Source of the DNA: Bifidobacterium merycicum DSM 6492
GTDB taxonomy: Bacteria; Actinomycetota; Actinomycetes; Actinomycetales; Bifidobacteriaceae
Length of the DNA stretch: 64,000 nucleotides
Direction of reading: 5' to 3'
Assembly (NCBI RefSeq): GCF_900129045.1
Contig: NZ_FQTX01000002.1
Location: 124,001-188,000 of the forward strand
The position numbers were made by a program, and so were the translations under genes. Each line of letters begins with the position of its first letter. Position 1 is the stretch's first letter. Shown here piece after piece: positions 44,790 through 54,060 of the stretch. The notes beneath the pieces were generated by a model. That model was not told where the DNA came from, did not search any database, and worked only from the letters and a program-made list of their open reading frames with translations.

Positions 44790-45571
44790 TCGCCATCGAA
44801 CACCTGTTCCTCTGGTTCCTGCTGTACAGCTGCGTCGGTTGGATCTACGAATCGATTCTGGTATCCATCCTCGAAAAGCATTGGGTGAACCGCGGTTTCC
44901 TCAACGGTCCGGTATGCCCCATCTACGGTGCCGGAGCGGTGCTGGGCATCCTGCTGTTGAGCGGCCTGAAAGGCCATCCGATCCTGATTTTCCTGATTTC
45001 CGCGCTGGGTGCCAGTGTGCTTGAATACGTCACATCGTGGGTGATGGAGAAGCTGTTCCACGCCAGGTGGTGGGATTACAGCGATTACCGGTTCAACATC
45101 CAGGGGCGTGTCAGCCTGTTGGGGGCCGTGGTGTTCGGTGCGGCCGGCGTCGGACTCATCGAATTCGCGCAGCCGTGGGTGGATGAGTGGACCATGCTCA
45201 TTCCATTGAATGCGCTGCACGTGGCTTGCTTGGCGTGCCTGGTGCTTATCGTGACGGATACGATCGTCACGGTCAAGGGCATGGTGAATCTCAGTGATAG
45301 CCTGCGGAATTACAGCGAACGGGTTCAGGCCGCCGCGGAACGTGCCGGCGAATCGTGGCAGTGGGGCAAGGATGTGCTGCTGCAGAAGATCCGTGAATGG
45401 TCGGCGTCGTCGCAGGAGATTCTCACAAGCATGCGCAGCGGCGCGATGGAGACGCTGAACCGGCAGCAGCGTCGCATGATCCAGGCGTTCCCTGATTTGA
45501 GATCGACCGAATCGGTGAAGGACAGCAAGATCATGGAAACCGTGCGTGAACTGTTGCGCAGAAGCAAATGA
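44786..45571 (+). CDS. CmpB-family (PF06541) putative ABC transporter permease
   Basis: 261 residues. The membrane part begins FLWFLLYSCVGWIYESI and has NRGFLNGPVCPIYGAGAV and a paired LEYVTSWVMEKLFHARWWDY, all strong CmpB-family signatures. Five or six helices are followed by a coiled, charged tail of about 90 residues (SDSLRNYSERVQAAAERAGE). Despite its ABC label, the biochemical role of the family is unclear. A related domain (NRGTLHGPWLPIYGTGG, LEYLSSWYLETTKGQRWWDY) ends the protein on the opposite strand at 45720-47534. Confidence 0.8.
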   Translation: MIAIEHLFLWFLLYSCVGWIYESILVSILEKHWVNRGFLNGPVCPIYGAGAVLGILLLSGLKGHPILIFLISALGASVLEYVTSWVMEKLFHARWWDYSDYRFNIQGRVSLLGAVVFGAAGVGLIEFAQPWVDEWTMLIPLNALHVACLACLVLIVTDTIVTVKGMVNLSDSLRNYSERVQAAAERAGESWQWGKDVLLQKIREWSASSQEILTSMRSGAMETLNRQQRRMIQAFPDLRSTESVKDSKIMETVRELLRRSK

Positions 45572-45641
45572 GCGGCGACGGATGACGCGCATGGCGACTA
45601 CGCCAAACCCATGAGGATAGGCAAATACAATAAAGGCATAC

Positions 45642-45685
45642 GAAACGGCCCGGCACATTCCAAAGTGAATGCGCCGGGCCGTTTC
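45642..45685. terminator. bidirectional terminator between convergent CmpB-family genes
   Basis: GAAACGGCCCGGC (45642-45654) is perfectly inverted at 45673-45685, with an inner CATTC / GAATG extension. The outer GAAA/TTTC gives short A/U flanks in both directions. It lies between 45571 (+) and 45720 (-). Confidence 0.85.
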
Positions 45686-45719
45686 ATATCCGTTTGAGCG
45701 GTTCAAACGGCTCAAACGT

Positions 45720-47534
45720 TCAGGACTTCACCTGCACCGACGACGAACCGGTATCGGTGATGCCATGGCCGGAGTTCGGATGTTGGCTGGAATAGGCCTG
45801 ATCGCCGATGTAGGCGACCAGCAGCACCAGCGCCACGCAGAACAGCGCCTTGCGGTTGATGCGGTCGAGCAGCTGGTTCAAGGTCGGCGCGACCAAGTAC
45901 ACGATAGCCAAACCGCCCAAGCCGAACACGAGCAGGCCTTCGGCGCAGATACGTCCGTTGAGGTTCAGGAAGTAACCGGTGTAATCCCACCAACGCTGGC
46001 CCTTCGTGGTTTCCAGATACCACGACGACAGGTATTCCAGCGCGCCGCACAGCACGATCGCGGAGACGAACTCGGCGACCGGATGCTCGCGCAGCTTCTT
46101 GAGCAGGATCAGGATGATGATGCCGCCGGTGCCGTAGATCGGCAGCCACGGGCCATGCAGCGTGCCGCGGTTGACGAAGATGCCTTCGTCAATGAGGCAC
46201 AGGGTGACCTCCCACAGCCAGCCGATGATGCAGAAGATGAAGAACATCATCACCAGATTCAGCACGGAGTAGCTGCGTGCGGCATTGAGACCGCCGACAT
46301 TGATGTTCTTGTCCTTCATCGGGATGGGGGAGAGGCGCACCGGGTACATGCGCGCGTCGAGCAGCACCCTGCCGGTCTTCACGGCGCTCATCTTCGCACG
46401 GTAATCCTCCCATGCGGCGACGGTCTTGGAATGCATGATGCGGATGCCGAACCAGTCGGCCAGCCACCCCGCGAAGCCCTTCGGCTTGCTGACCGTCTCG
46501 CCTTGGGCATCCACTTCGCCGATGACCTTGCGTGCGTCGGCGTACGTGGTTTCCAACAGCTCGGACGGGGCCTTTTCGAACAGGAACGTGTCGTTCAGCT
46601 GTTCGACGCCTTCGATGCCGGCCTGCTTCGAGAAGCCGCGCACGTAGGTGTAGTACTCGGCCCAGAACGCGGCCTTGTAGCCGTTCGTGTAGAGCACGCC
46701 GACGAGGCCGAACGTGATGAAGGAGAGGAGATCCCATCCGAGGAAGCTCAGCATGGCGACGAAGCACTCCCACTTGTGGCCCTTCATCATGCGGCGGGAC
46801 AGCGTGATCGCATCGCATGCCTTGATGGAGGGGTTCTCGGCCATGATGAACGGCACGAGCATATAGGAGAAGGATTTGATGATGCCGCCGATGATGGTGC
46901 ACCACCACAGGGTGAGGAACACGCTTTGCACGAACATCGTCCATGCGATATGCGCCCACTTCCTGGTACGGATCGGGAACAGCATGTGATGCACGGGCAC
47001 CTGCTCGTAGACGCGCGATTCCAGCACCATGCGCCGCGACGCCACCAGATAGGTCTGGCGGATGAACAGCCATACGAACAGGTAGAACGCGAGGCTGGCG
47101 AGCACCAGCAGCACGGTCACGGCACCGCGCGAATGGATGATGGAGCTCGCGGCATCGGTGACGGAGAGGATGACCCCGCCGGTGGAGAAGGAGTTCAGCA
47201 CCATGGCGAATACGCCGCGCGAACGGCCGAGCGTGGCGTTGTTGTCGTTGTCGCGGATGATCTTCTCGGACTGTTTCACCTGCTGTTTCGCGGCATCGTC
47301 ATCGCCGTTGATGAGCTTATCGATGATTCCGGAGATGCCGTCGGTCGACAGATGGTCGGATGCGGCGCTACTGGTGGCGGTGGCGGTGTCCGACGGCGTC
47401 TGGTAGTCGGTGGCCCACAGGGTCGAACCGTATTCGGCGCCGAGGAACGCCGCGAACAGGCAGAGCGCGACGATCAGCCAGTAATGCCGTTGCAACGTGA
47501 CTTTGGCCTGAGCCTTGAGGGATCTTCGATTCAT
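45720..47534 (-). CDS. fusion membrane protein: DUF975-like domain plus CmpB-family domain
   Basis: 604 residues starting at the ATG giving MNRRSLKAQAKVTLQRHYWL, behind AGAGAAGAGAA. The N-terminal 330 residues resemble DUF975 membrane proteins (basic start, first helix LIVALCLFAAFLGAE, and PSIKACDAITLSRRMMKGHK), with an extracytoplasmic loop rich in Asp, Ser and Thr. A cytoplasmic stretch follows (about 330-430, GFAGWLADWFGIRIMHSKTV). The C-terminal 170 residues are a CmpB domain matching the protein at 44786. The two genes converge. A membrane-remodelling or transport role is possible, but neither domain has a proven function. Confidence 0.78.
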   Translation of the reverse strand: MNRRSLKAQAKVTLQRHYWLIVALCLFAAFLGAEYGSTLWATDYQTPSDTATATSSAASDHLSTDGISGIIDKLINGDDDAAKQQVKQSEKIIRDNDNNATLGRSRGVFAMVLNSFSTGGVILSVTDAASSIIHSRGAVTVLLVLASLAFYLFVWLFIRQTYLVASRRMVLESRVYEQVPVHHMLFPIRTRKWAHIAWTMFVQSVFLTLWWCTIIGGIIKSFSYMLVPFIMAENPSIKACDAITLSRRMMKGHKWECFVAMLSFLGWDLLSFITFGLVGVLYTNGYKAAFWAEYYTYVRGFSKQAGIEGVEQLNDTFLFEKAPSELLETTYADARKVIGEVDAQGETVSKPKGFAGWLADWFGIRIMHSKTVAAWEDYRAKMSAVKTGRVLLDARMYPVRLSPIPMKDKNINVGGLNAARSYSVLNLVMMFFIFCIIGWLWEVTLCLIDEGIFVNRGTLHGPWLPIYGTGGIIILILLKKLREHPVAEFVSAIVLCGALEYLSSWYLETTKGQRWWDYTGYFLNLNGRICAEGLLVFGLGGLAIVYLVAPTLNQLLDRINRKALFCVALVLLVAYIGDQAYSSQHPNSGHGITDTGSSSVQVKS

Positions 47535-47806
47535 ATGGTTCTCTTCTCTGAATGCGAAACGATATATTGGGCACAGCCGTGCCCGAACAGCCTCATTATA
47601 TCCGTGCGCTTTTCCGGCGCTTTCGGCGGTTTTCCGCGCTCCGATCCTCGTACCGTCCATCGGCGGCATCCATATGGTGAGGCGTCGGGCTCCCGCCGCG
47701 TGAACCGGTCCCGATCCGGCCGTGTTGCTGTCGTGATGTTCTGCGAGACTGAGTGTTGCGCTATGCGCATTCGAAACCCGAGAATTTGATAGGGAGATTA
47801 ACGCAA

Positions 47807-49129
47807 ATGGCTCGTATCACTGACTTCAGAGAAGCAGGTTTTTCATCGCTGCTTGAGGAACTTCAGTGGCGTGGTCTGGTATCCCAGTCCACCGATCGTG
47901 AACGTCTTGCTCAGGCACTGGACGGCGAGCCGATCACCTATTATTGCGGATTCGATCCGACCGCAGCCTCCCTGCACATCGGCAACCTCGTCCAGCTCAT
48001 CAACATGCGTCACCTGCAGCTTGCCGGGCATCACCCGATCGCCCTGGTCGGCGGCGCCACCGGTCTGATCGGCGATCCGCGCCAGTCCGGCGAACGCACC
48101 CTGAACCCGAAGGACGTCGTGGCCGGCTGGGCCGAGCGTCTGAAGCGTCAGATCGGCGGCATCCTCGACACCGAGGGTGACAATCCGGTCCGCTTCGTCT
48201 CCAACTACGACTGGACCGCGCAGATGAGCGTCATCGACTTCCTGCGTGACGTCGGCAAGAACTTCCGCTTGGGCACCATGCTCGCCAAGGACACCGTGGC
48301 CCGTCGTCTGAACTCCGAGGAGGGCATCTCCTTCACCGAGTTCAGCTATCAGGTCCTGCAGGGCAACGATTTCCTGCACCTGTTCGACGAATACCATTGC
48401 ACGCTGGAACTCGGCGGTTCCGACCAGTGGGGCAACCTCACTTCGGGCCTCGACCTGATCCACAAGGTGCGCGGCGTGGACGTGAACGTGTTCACCAGCC
48501 CGATCATCACCGACGCCCAAGGCAAGAAGTTCGGCAAGTCCGAAGGCAATGCGGTCTGGCTTGACGCCACCATGCTGAGCCCCTACAAGTTCTACCAGTT
48601 CTGGATCAACCGTCCGGACGCGGAGATGGAAAGCCTGCTGAAGGCGTTCACCTTCCTGCCGAAGGACGAAATCGAGCGCCTGATCGAGGAAAGCAAGACG
48701 AACCCCGGCGCCCGCGAGGCGCAGAAGGCCCTCGCCTGGGAGGTCACCAGCTTCGTGCATGGCGAGCAGGCCACGCAGGCCGCCATCGACGCCTCCACCG
48801 CACTGTTCGGCCGCGGCGGCGATCTGCATGCCATCGACGAAGGCACGCTGGAATCCGTGCTTGAAGGTTTCAAGGTCGCCGACGAGAACGGCGAGCACGT
48901 GTTCCCGCAGGCCGAGGCCGGTGCCCGCGTGATCGACGCGGCCCAGTCCGCCGGTCTGTTCAAGTCCGGTTCCGAAGCCCGTCGAGCCATCAAGTCCGGC
49001 GGCGTGTACCTGAACAACGCCCGCGTGGAGGATGAGGAAGCGACGCTGACCGAGGATGATTTCCTTGGTGGCCGTTTCGCGCTGATCCGTCGCGGTAAGA
49101 AGGCCCTCGGCGTGGTCGAGCGCCACTGA
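47807..49129 (+). CDS. tyrS: tyrosine-tRNA ligase
   Basis: 440 residues. ATG 47807 ([20 protein letters not shown]) follows AGGGAGA. Class I motifs HIGNLVQL (HIGH-like) and [14 protein letters not shown] (KMSKS-like), the Tyr-binding [12 protein letters not shown], and [12 protein letters not shown] are present. A C-terminal S4 domain ([20 protein letters not shown]) binds the tRNA long arm. The enzyme charges tRNA-Tyr. It opens the conserved block tyrS - repeat protein - HAD - tlyA, which in many Actinobacteria continues with nadK and recN. Confidence 0.96.
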   Translation: MARITDFREAGFSSLLEELQWRGLVSQSTDRERLAQALDGEPITYYCGFDPTAASLHIGNLVQLINMRHLQLAGHHPIALVGGATGLIGDPRQSGERTLNPKDVVAGWAERLKRQIGGILDTEGDNPVRFVSNYDWTAQMSVIDFLRDVGKNFRLGTMLAKDTVARRLNSEEGISFTEFSYQVLQGNDFLHLFDEYHCTLELGGSDQWGNLTSGLDLIHKVRGVDVNVFTSPIITDAQGKKFGKSEGNAVWLDATMLSPYKFYQFWINRPDAEMESLLKAFTFLPKDEIERLIEESKTNPGAREAQKALAWEVTSFVHGEQATQAAIDASTALFGRGGDLHAIDEGTLESVLEGFKVADENGEHVFPQAEAGARVIDAAQSAGLFKSGSEARRAIKSGGVYLNNARVEDEEATLTEDDFLGGRFALIRRGKKALGVVERH

Positions 49130-49193
49130 CCGGCGAACGGTTTCGAAAAGTCGCACAGATATCCGATTGAGATTACGAGATTAAGGGAAGCAT

Positions 49194-51146
49194 ATGGCAG
49201 AAGGTAACGAACATTCCGGCAAGTCTTTCGGCGGCCGCAAGTCCTACGGGCATGGCGGTTCCGGTCGTCCGGGCAACCGCGGCGGCAAGGGATTCAAGCC
49301 GCGCGGCAAGGGCGGCTTCGGCGGCCGCAAGCCGTACGGCAAGGGCGGTTCCGGTTTCCATAAGGATCGCGACTTCCGTAGGGATGGTGACGGCGAGCGC
49401 CGTGGCGGCTATCGCAAGGATTTCCATAAGGACTTCCGCAAGGACGGCGATTTCCGTAAGGATCGCGACTTCCGCAGGGACGGTGACGGCGAGCGCCGCG
49501 AGTACCGCAAGGATCGTGACTTCCATAAGGAGGGCGGTTTCCGTAAGGATCGCGACTTCCGTAAGGGTGGCGACGGCGAGCGTCGCGGCGGCTACCGTGG
49601 CAATGGCGGCAAGGGCGGCTTCCGCAAGGATCGTGACTTCCATAAGGACGGCGAGCGTCGCGGTGATTTCCATAAGGATCGCGACTTCCATAAGGATCGC
49701 GACTTCCGCAGGGACGGTGACGGCGAGCGCCGCGAGTACCGCAAGGACCGTGACTTCCATAAGGAGGGCGGTTTCCGTAAGGATCGCGACTTCCGTAAGG
49801 GTGGCGACGGCGAGCGTCGCGGCGGCTACCATGGCAATGGCGGCAAGGGCGGTTACGGCAACAAGGGACCGCGTCGCGATGGCGAGCATGGTGGCAATCC
49901 GCGTTATCAGCGCAATGATGATCGTCGTGGCGATCGCCGTGATGACCGTCATGAGGGTCATCGCCAGTTCAACGACGAGGAGAAGCGCGAATACCGCGAG
50001 CATAAGCGTACCGAGTATATGAGCCGTCCGCGCCGCAATTCCGACGGCACGATGAGCTTCCCCTCCCAGAATCCATACACGGATCGCCGCCCTGGTGAGC
50101 CGAAGATGCCGAGGGGTCTCGAATGGTCCATGCTCTCCAGTGATGAGAGGGAGCGTCTGCGCGGCCTGTCGAAGGAGCATGCGGAGAACATCGGTTTGCA
50201 TATCCTCGCCGCCTACACGCTGATCGAGGATGACCACGAGCTTGCCATCGAGCATGCCAAGTGGGCCGCCAAGCAGGCGTCCCGCATCGATTTCGCGCGT
50301 GAGACGCTGGCTTTCGCCGCCTACCGTACCGGCGACTACAAGCTGGCCCTGCGTGAGTTCCGCACCGCGTATCGTATGAACGGCTTCCCGGATTATCTGC
50401 CGTTCATGGCCGATTGCGAGCGTGGCCTGGGCAATCCGAAGAAGGCCATCGAACTGGCGTTGAGCGATGATGCCAAGCTGCTGCGCGGCGAGCCGAAGGC
50501 CGAGATGTTCCTCGTGTACGCCGGTGCGCTGAGCGATATCGAGGAGTGGGATAAGGCCATCGCCGTCGTGCATACGTTGGGTCGTTCCAAGGGTCTGAGC
50601 GGCGGTTACCGCATGCGTGCCCTGCAGGCCGAGCAGCTGTTCCTGGAGGAAACCGGCCAGAGCGAGAAGGCCGAGGCTCTGGATGGCGTGATCGAGAAGC
50701 TGGAGGACCAGTACGCCGATTTCGATATCGACGAGGAATCCGACGACGTGGTGATCGACCACGATCTGGCGGGTCTGACCGACGATACGGAAGTGCTGGA
50801 GAAGCTCGGCATCGACCCGTCCGAAGCACAGTTCGCCCCCGAACCGGAAGCGGAGGAGGACGAGACCGAACTGCCTGCCGAAGAGGCAAAGGATGGCGCG
50901 GAGTCCGACGAGGAGCCCGCCCAGGAAGCCGAAGAGGCCGGTGAGGCTGAGGAATCCGGCGAGGCTGAAGAGTCCGGCGAGAACGCGGAAACCGGGGAAG
51001 CTGATAAGGCTGAGGAATCCGAAGAGGCCGGCGAGGCTGCATCCGAGGAAGCCGAAGAGGCTGAGGAAACCAAGGAATCCGAGGAATCCGAGGAAGCCGA
51101 AAAGGCCGAGGAAACCGCATCCGACGAGGAGCCGACCGAAGAGTGA
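49194..51146 (+). CDS. repeat-rich protein: basic RGG/RD-like N-terminus, helical middle, acidic tail
   Basis: 650 residues from ATG 49194, behind AAGGGAAG. Residues 1-270 are Gly/Arg/Lys/Asp repeats such as KDRDFRRDGDGERREYRK and GGKGGFRKDRD, of the kind found in RNA-binding disordered tails. Residues about 300-500 form TPR-like helical pairs (FARETLAFAAYRTGDYKLAL, then AEQLFLEETGQSEKAEALD). Residues 540-650 are nearly all Glu, Ala and Ser (EEAEEAEETKESEESEEAE). A homologue lies at this place between tyrS and the HAD gene in other actinobacteria, usually without such long tails. Neighbours act in translation and ribosome modification, so an RNA- or ribosome-related role is plausible but unproven. 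Confidence 0.75.
   Translation: MAEGNEHSGKSFGGRKSYGHGGSGRPGNRGGKGFKPRGKGGFGGRKPYGKGGSGFHKDRDFRRDGDGERRGGYRKDFHKDFRKDGDFRKDRDFRRDGDGERREYRKDRDFHKEGGFRKDRDFRKGGDGERRGGYRGNGGKGGFRKDRDFHKDGERRGDFHKDRDFHKDRDFRRDGDGERREYRKDRDFHKEGGFRKDRDFRKGGDGERRGGYHGNGGKGGYGNKGPRRDGEHGGNPRYQRNDDRRGDRRDDRHEGHRQFNDEEKREYREHKRTEYMSRPRRNSDGTMSFPSQNPYTDRRPGEPKMPRGLEWSMLSSDERERLRGLSKEHAENIGLHILAAYTLIEDDHELAIEHAKWAAKQASRIDFARETLAFAAYRTGDYKLALREFRTAYRMNGFPDYLPFMADCERGLGNPKKAIELALSDDAKLLRGEPKAEMFLVYAGALSDIEEWDKAIAVVHTLGRSKGLSGGYRMRALQAEQLFLEETGQSEKAEALDGVIEKLEDQYADFDIDEESDDVVIDHDLAGLTDDTEVLEKLGIDPSEAQFAPEPEAEEDETELPAEEAKDGAESDEEPAQEAEEAGEAEESGEAEESGENAETGEADKAEESEEAGEAASEEAEEAEETKESEESEEAEKAEETASDEEPTEE
49458..49853 (+). 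repeat. near-identical 162-bp direct repeat inside the basic repeat gene
   Basis: 49458-49619 and 49692-49853 are the same 162-base unit (54 codons), 234 bases apart, differing at only a few positions, for example CGT against CAT giving GGYRGNGG or GGYHGNGG. Shorter KDRDFH/KDRDFR modules fill the space between. It points to recent in-frame duplication. Confidence 0.85.
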
Positions 51147-52189
51147 GCAAGACCCGTTTTCTCAAGGGGACAGACCGCACCCTGGCCGAGCAGTACCATC
51201 TGGCGCTGCTCGACCTCGACGGCGTCGTCTACCGCGGCAAGAACGCCGTGGACCATGCCGCCGATTCCATCCAGCAGGCCGAACAATCCGGCATGATGAT
51301 CGAATACACGACGAATAATTCGTCGCGATTCCAGCGCATCGTGGCCGATCAGCTCATCGGCTTCGGCCTCAAGGTCGAACCGTGGCAGGTCATCACCTCG
51401 TCCGTGGTCGCCGCACGCATGGTCGCCAAGGCTGTTCCCGCCGGATCGCGCGTGCTGGTGCTGGGCGCCGAGCATCTGCGTGAGGAGGTCGAGCGTGCCG
51501 GACTCGTCGTCACCGACGATCCGACCAGCAAGCCGGCCTCCGTCATCCAAGGCTGGTACCCCGACATGACCTGGCAGATGATGGCGAACGTCGCGTTCGC
51601 CGTCGAAGCGGGCGCCACGTACTTCGTGACCAACCGCGACCTGACCATCCCGCGCGAACTGGGCATCGCGCCCGGCTGCGGTTCCATGATCCAGGCGGTC
51701 ATCACCGCCACCGGCGTCGAACCGGTCGCCTCCGCAGGTAAGCCCGAATCGTACATGTACGACGAGGCCCGCGAACTCAACGCCTCCGAAGGTAACGACA
51801 TGGTGTCCGTGGAGGAGTCCATCGCCGTGGGCGATCGACTCGACACCGACATCGAGGCGGGCAACCGTGGCGGCTACGATTCGCTCGCCGTGCTGACCGG
51901 CGTGACGAACCCGCACGAGCTCATGCTCGCCCCGGCGCACCTGCGCCCCACCTTCGTGGCGAAGGACCTGCGCGGACTGAACGAGGCGATGCCGCTACCG
52001 ACCAGCATCGGCAACGGCTGCTGGGTGTGCGGCAACCTGCGTGCCGCCTACGACAAGGTGGACAACGAGATCCGTGTGGGCGACCCGACCTCCGTCGACG
52101 CGCTGCGTGCGGCGATTTGTCTCGCCTGGCAGCTGGCGGACAACGGCACCGACATGAGCACGGTGAAACTGCCCGACTTCACACTGTGA
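51143..52189 (+). CDS. HAD-superfamily hydrolase, subfamily IIA (NagD-like)
   Basis: 348 residues from GTG 51143, overlapping the upstream stop. HAD motif I is LALLDLDGVVYRGK, motif II TTNNSSR, the C2a cap follows, motif III includes the Lys in AGKPES, and motif IV is AVGDRLDTDIEAGNRGG. NagD-type proteins dephosphorylate sugar phosphates and nucleotides, often as damage control; the substrate is not readable. It is conserved between tyrS and tlyA in Actinobacteria. A C-terminal extension of about 70 residues (CWVCGNLRAAYDKVDNEIRV) is typical of that actinobacterial group. Confidence 0.87.
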   Translation: MSKTRFLKGTDRTLAEQYHLALLDLDGVVYRGKNAVDHAADSIQQAEQSGMMIEYTTNNSSRFQRIVADQLIGFGLKVEPWQVITSSVVAARMVAKAVPAGSRVLVLGAEHLREEVERAGLVVTDDPTSKPASVIQGWYPDMTWQMMANVAFAVEAGATYFVTNRDLTIPRELGIAPGCGSMIQAVITATGVEPVASAGKPESYMYDEARELNASEGNDMVSVEESIAVGDRLDTDIEAGNRGGYDSLAVLTGVTNPHELMLAPAHLRPTFVAKDLRGLNEAMPLPTSIGNGCWVCGNLRAAYDKVDNEIRVGDPTSVDALRAAICLAWQLADNGTDMSTVKLPDFTL

Positions 52190-52346
52190 CATCCACGCGC
52201 CCGCAACCACCCATAGGATGCGGGCGCATGCACGAGAGAAGAAACGCCGCCGCGCGAACCGGAACGCAAGGTTCGCGCGGCGGCGTGTTTTCCGACCGGA
52301 CACGATAGGTTCATGCGGTCGGAACGATCCGCGGAATAAGGACGAT

Positions 52347-53201
52347 ATGAGCGAATACATCGACGGCGACGACCTTGACCTCGACTTCGACGCTGCGGCA
52401 ACCGGCATGGCAACCGGCATGGCAACCGGCGTGGGCGACGGCTTCGTCGACATGCCCGACCGGCTGGACCTGCTGCTGGTGGAGTCGGGCGTGGTGGGCA
52501 CGCGCACCAAGGCGCAGAAACTCATCAAAGCCGGCAAAGTGACGGTGAACGGCGTGACGGTGACCAAACCGGCGTATGCCGTGGGGTCGCTGGGCCATGC
52601 GCGCATCCGCGTGGACAAGGGCGAGGATTACGTGTCGCGCGGGGCATACAAGCTGGTCGGCGCGTTCGACGCGTTCCGCGAACAGGGGCTCACCGGGCCG
52701 GAAGGATTGGAATGCCTCGACATCGGCGCCTCCACCGGCGGATTCTGCGACGTGCTGCTGCGCAGGGGAGCGAAGCGGGTCATCGCCCTGGACGTCGGCC
52801 ACGGACAGCTGGATCCGCGCATCGCAGACGATCCGCGCATCATCGAAATGAGCGGCGTGAACATCCGCGACGTGTACGTGGACGACCTGCCCTACAGGCC
52901 GCACATGATCGTCTCCGACGTGTCGTTCATCTCCCTGACCTACGTGATTCCGGTCATCGCACGCATCGCCGCACCGGGTGCGCAAGTGGTGCTGCTCGTC
53001 AAACCGCAGTTCGAGGTCGGGCGTGACGGGCTCGGCAGGAACGGCATCGTGGCAAGCGAGGAACTGCGCCGCAAAGCCTTGGACGATGTCGTGGCATGCG
53101 CCAAGCGTGAGGGATTCGACGTCATCGCCACGGCGCCCTCACCCATCGAAGGCACGCACGGCAACGCCGAATGGCTGCTGTACGCATGCACCGGCCAGTG
53201 A
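52347..53201 (+). CDS. tlyA: TlyA-type rRNA 2'-O-methyltransferase / hemolysin A family
   Basis: 284 residues. ATG 52347 follows AATAAGGA; the reading from 52218 has a shadow-like Arg-rich start. A 30-residue tail containing MATG repeats precedes the S4 domain (DRLDLLLVESGVVGTRTKAQ) and the FtsJ-like methyltransferase with LDIGASTGGFCDVLL and KPQFEVGRDGLGRNG. TlyA methylates 16S and/or 23S rRNA and makes ribosomes sensitive to capreomycin-type drugs in mycobacteria. It is usually followed directly by nadK and recN; here the K+ uptake pair lies between. Confidence 0.9.
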   Translation: MSEYIDGDDLDLDFDAAATGMATGMATGVGDGFVDMPDRLDLLLVESGVVGTRTKAQKLIKAGKVTVNGVTVTKPAYAVGSLGHARIRVDKGEDYVSRGAYKLVGAFDAFREQGLTGPEGLECLDIGASTGGFCDVLLRRGAKRVIALDVGHGQLDPRIADDPRIIEMSGVNIRDVYVDDLPYRPHMIVSDVSFISLTYVIPVIARIAAPGAQVVLLVKPQFEVGRDGLGRNGIVASEELRRKALDDVVACAKREGFDVIATAPSPIEGTHGNAEWLLYACTGQ

Positions 53202-53233
53202 GCGTACCGGCGTGACGGGCGACCGCACGCCAT

Positions 53234-53299
53234 ACGAAGACAGGAAAGGCCGGTCGGGCATGGAACACACCATGCCCGACCGGCCTTTCCTGTCTTCGT
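53234..53299. terminator. bidirectional terminator with a 30-bp perfect stem
   Basis: 53234-53263 is the exact inverse of 53270-53299 (ACGAAGACAGGAAAGG... / ...CCTTTCCTGTCTTCGT), with a 6-base loop. It lies between convergent tlyA and the TrkA-like gene and has A/U-rich parts in both orientations. Confidence 0.9.
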
Positions 53300-53330
53300 A
53301 CCGGCTTCGACGCTTGAGGGCGAGCGCCCG

Positions 53331-53990
53331 TCAGTCGGCCAGGAACTTGTCGATCTGGCTCTGCCTGCCGGCGATGATCAGCTCGTCGTTGCGACGCATC
53401 ACCGTGTCGTTCTCGCCATACTGGAATTCACGGCCCGGCGACTTCACGCCGACCACCACGATGCCGTACTTGTCGTGGATCTCCGCCTCCGCGATCGTCT
53501 GCCCGGCGAGACGCTGCGGCGTATGCACCTTCACCACCGTGTGCATACCCTCGATCTCGATGTAATCCAAATAGTTGCCGGACACCAGATGCCCGATGCG
53601 CTTGCCGGCGTCGCTTTCCGCGTTGATCACATGGCGGGCGCCGATACGGCGCAGAATACGCGCATGCTGGATGGACACCGACTTCGCCCACAAATCGGTG
53701 ATGCCCGCATCCAACAGGTTGCCTGCGGCGATCACCGAAGCCTCGATGCTGTCGCCGATCGCCACCACGGCGGTGTCGAACTGCGAGGCGTCGATGCGTT
53801 CAATCGCCATCACATCCGTCATATCCGCCTGCACCACCGGAATCTGCGATGACCAACGCGCCACGATCTCCGGATCCTTATCGACGGCGAGCACATCCTG
53901 CTCCATCTCGTTCAGCGTGGAGGCCACGGAACTGCCGAATCGTCCCAGTCCCACGACCAGTACGCTCTTGGTGCCCTTCTTACGTGCCAT
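53331..53990 (-). CDS. TrkA/KtrA-type regulatory subunit of a K+ uptake system
   Basis: 219 residues, starting at the ATG giving MARKKGTKSVLVVGLGRFG behind AAGGAG. The RCK N-domain has the nucleotide-binding GLGRFGSSVASTL and the acidic residue at the end of strand 2 (LAVDKD). The C-terminal RCK_C domain follows (AGQTIAEAEIHDKYGIVVVG). A single RCK-N/RCK-C pair is the KtrA size and not the double TrkA of E. coli. It gates the membrane subunit encoded 70 bases upstream on the same strand in response to ATP/ADP or NAD(H). Confidence 0.9.
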   Translation of the reverse strand: MARKKGTKSVLVVGLGRFGSSVASTLNEMEQDVLAVDKDPEIVARWSSQIPVVQADMTDVMAIERIDASQFDTAVVAIGDSIEASVIAAGNLLDAGITDLWAKSVSIQHARILRRIGARHVINAESDAGKRIGHLVSGNYLDYIEIEGMHTVVKVHTPQRLAGQTIAEAEIHDKYGIVVVGVKSPGREFQYGENDTVMRRNDELIIAGRQSQIDKFLAD

Positions 53991-54060
53991 ATGTGCTCCT
54001 TGGAAAATGAAATGCATGCCCAGTGTACGCCGTTCGCGGCGCGGACCGTACGGGACCGCG

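Noticed and set aside
45669..47789. 706-codon plus-strand open frame opposite the DUF975/CmpB fusion gene
   Set aside because: His/Arg/Asp/Gly-rich shadow translation of a clear membrane protein on the other strand.
49458..49853. Regular repeats considered as a CRISPR array
   Set aside because: The repeats are in frame inside a coding region, vary in length and have no unique spacers.
49173..50762. 529-codon minus-strand frame with Ala/Thr/Val/Ile repeats
   Set aside because: It is the reverse reading of the basic repeat gene at 49194. The repeats make it long and open; the plus strand has the ribosome binding site and syntenic place.
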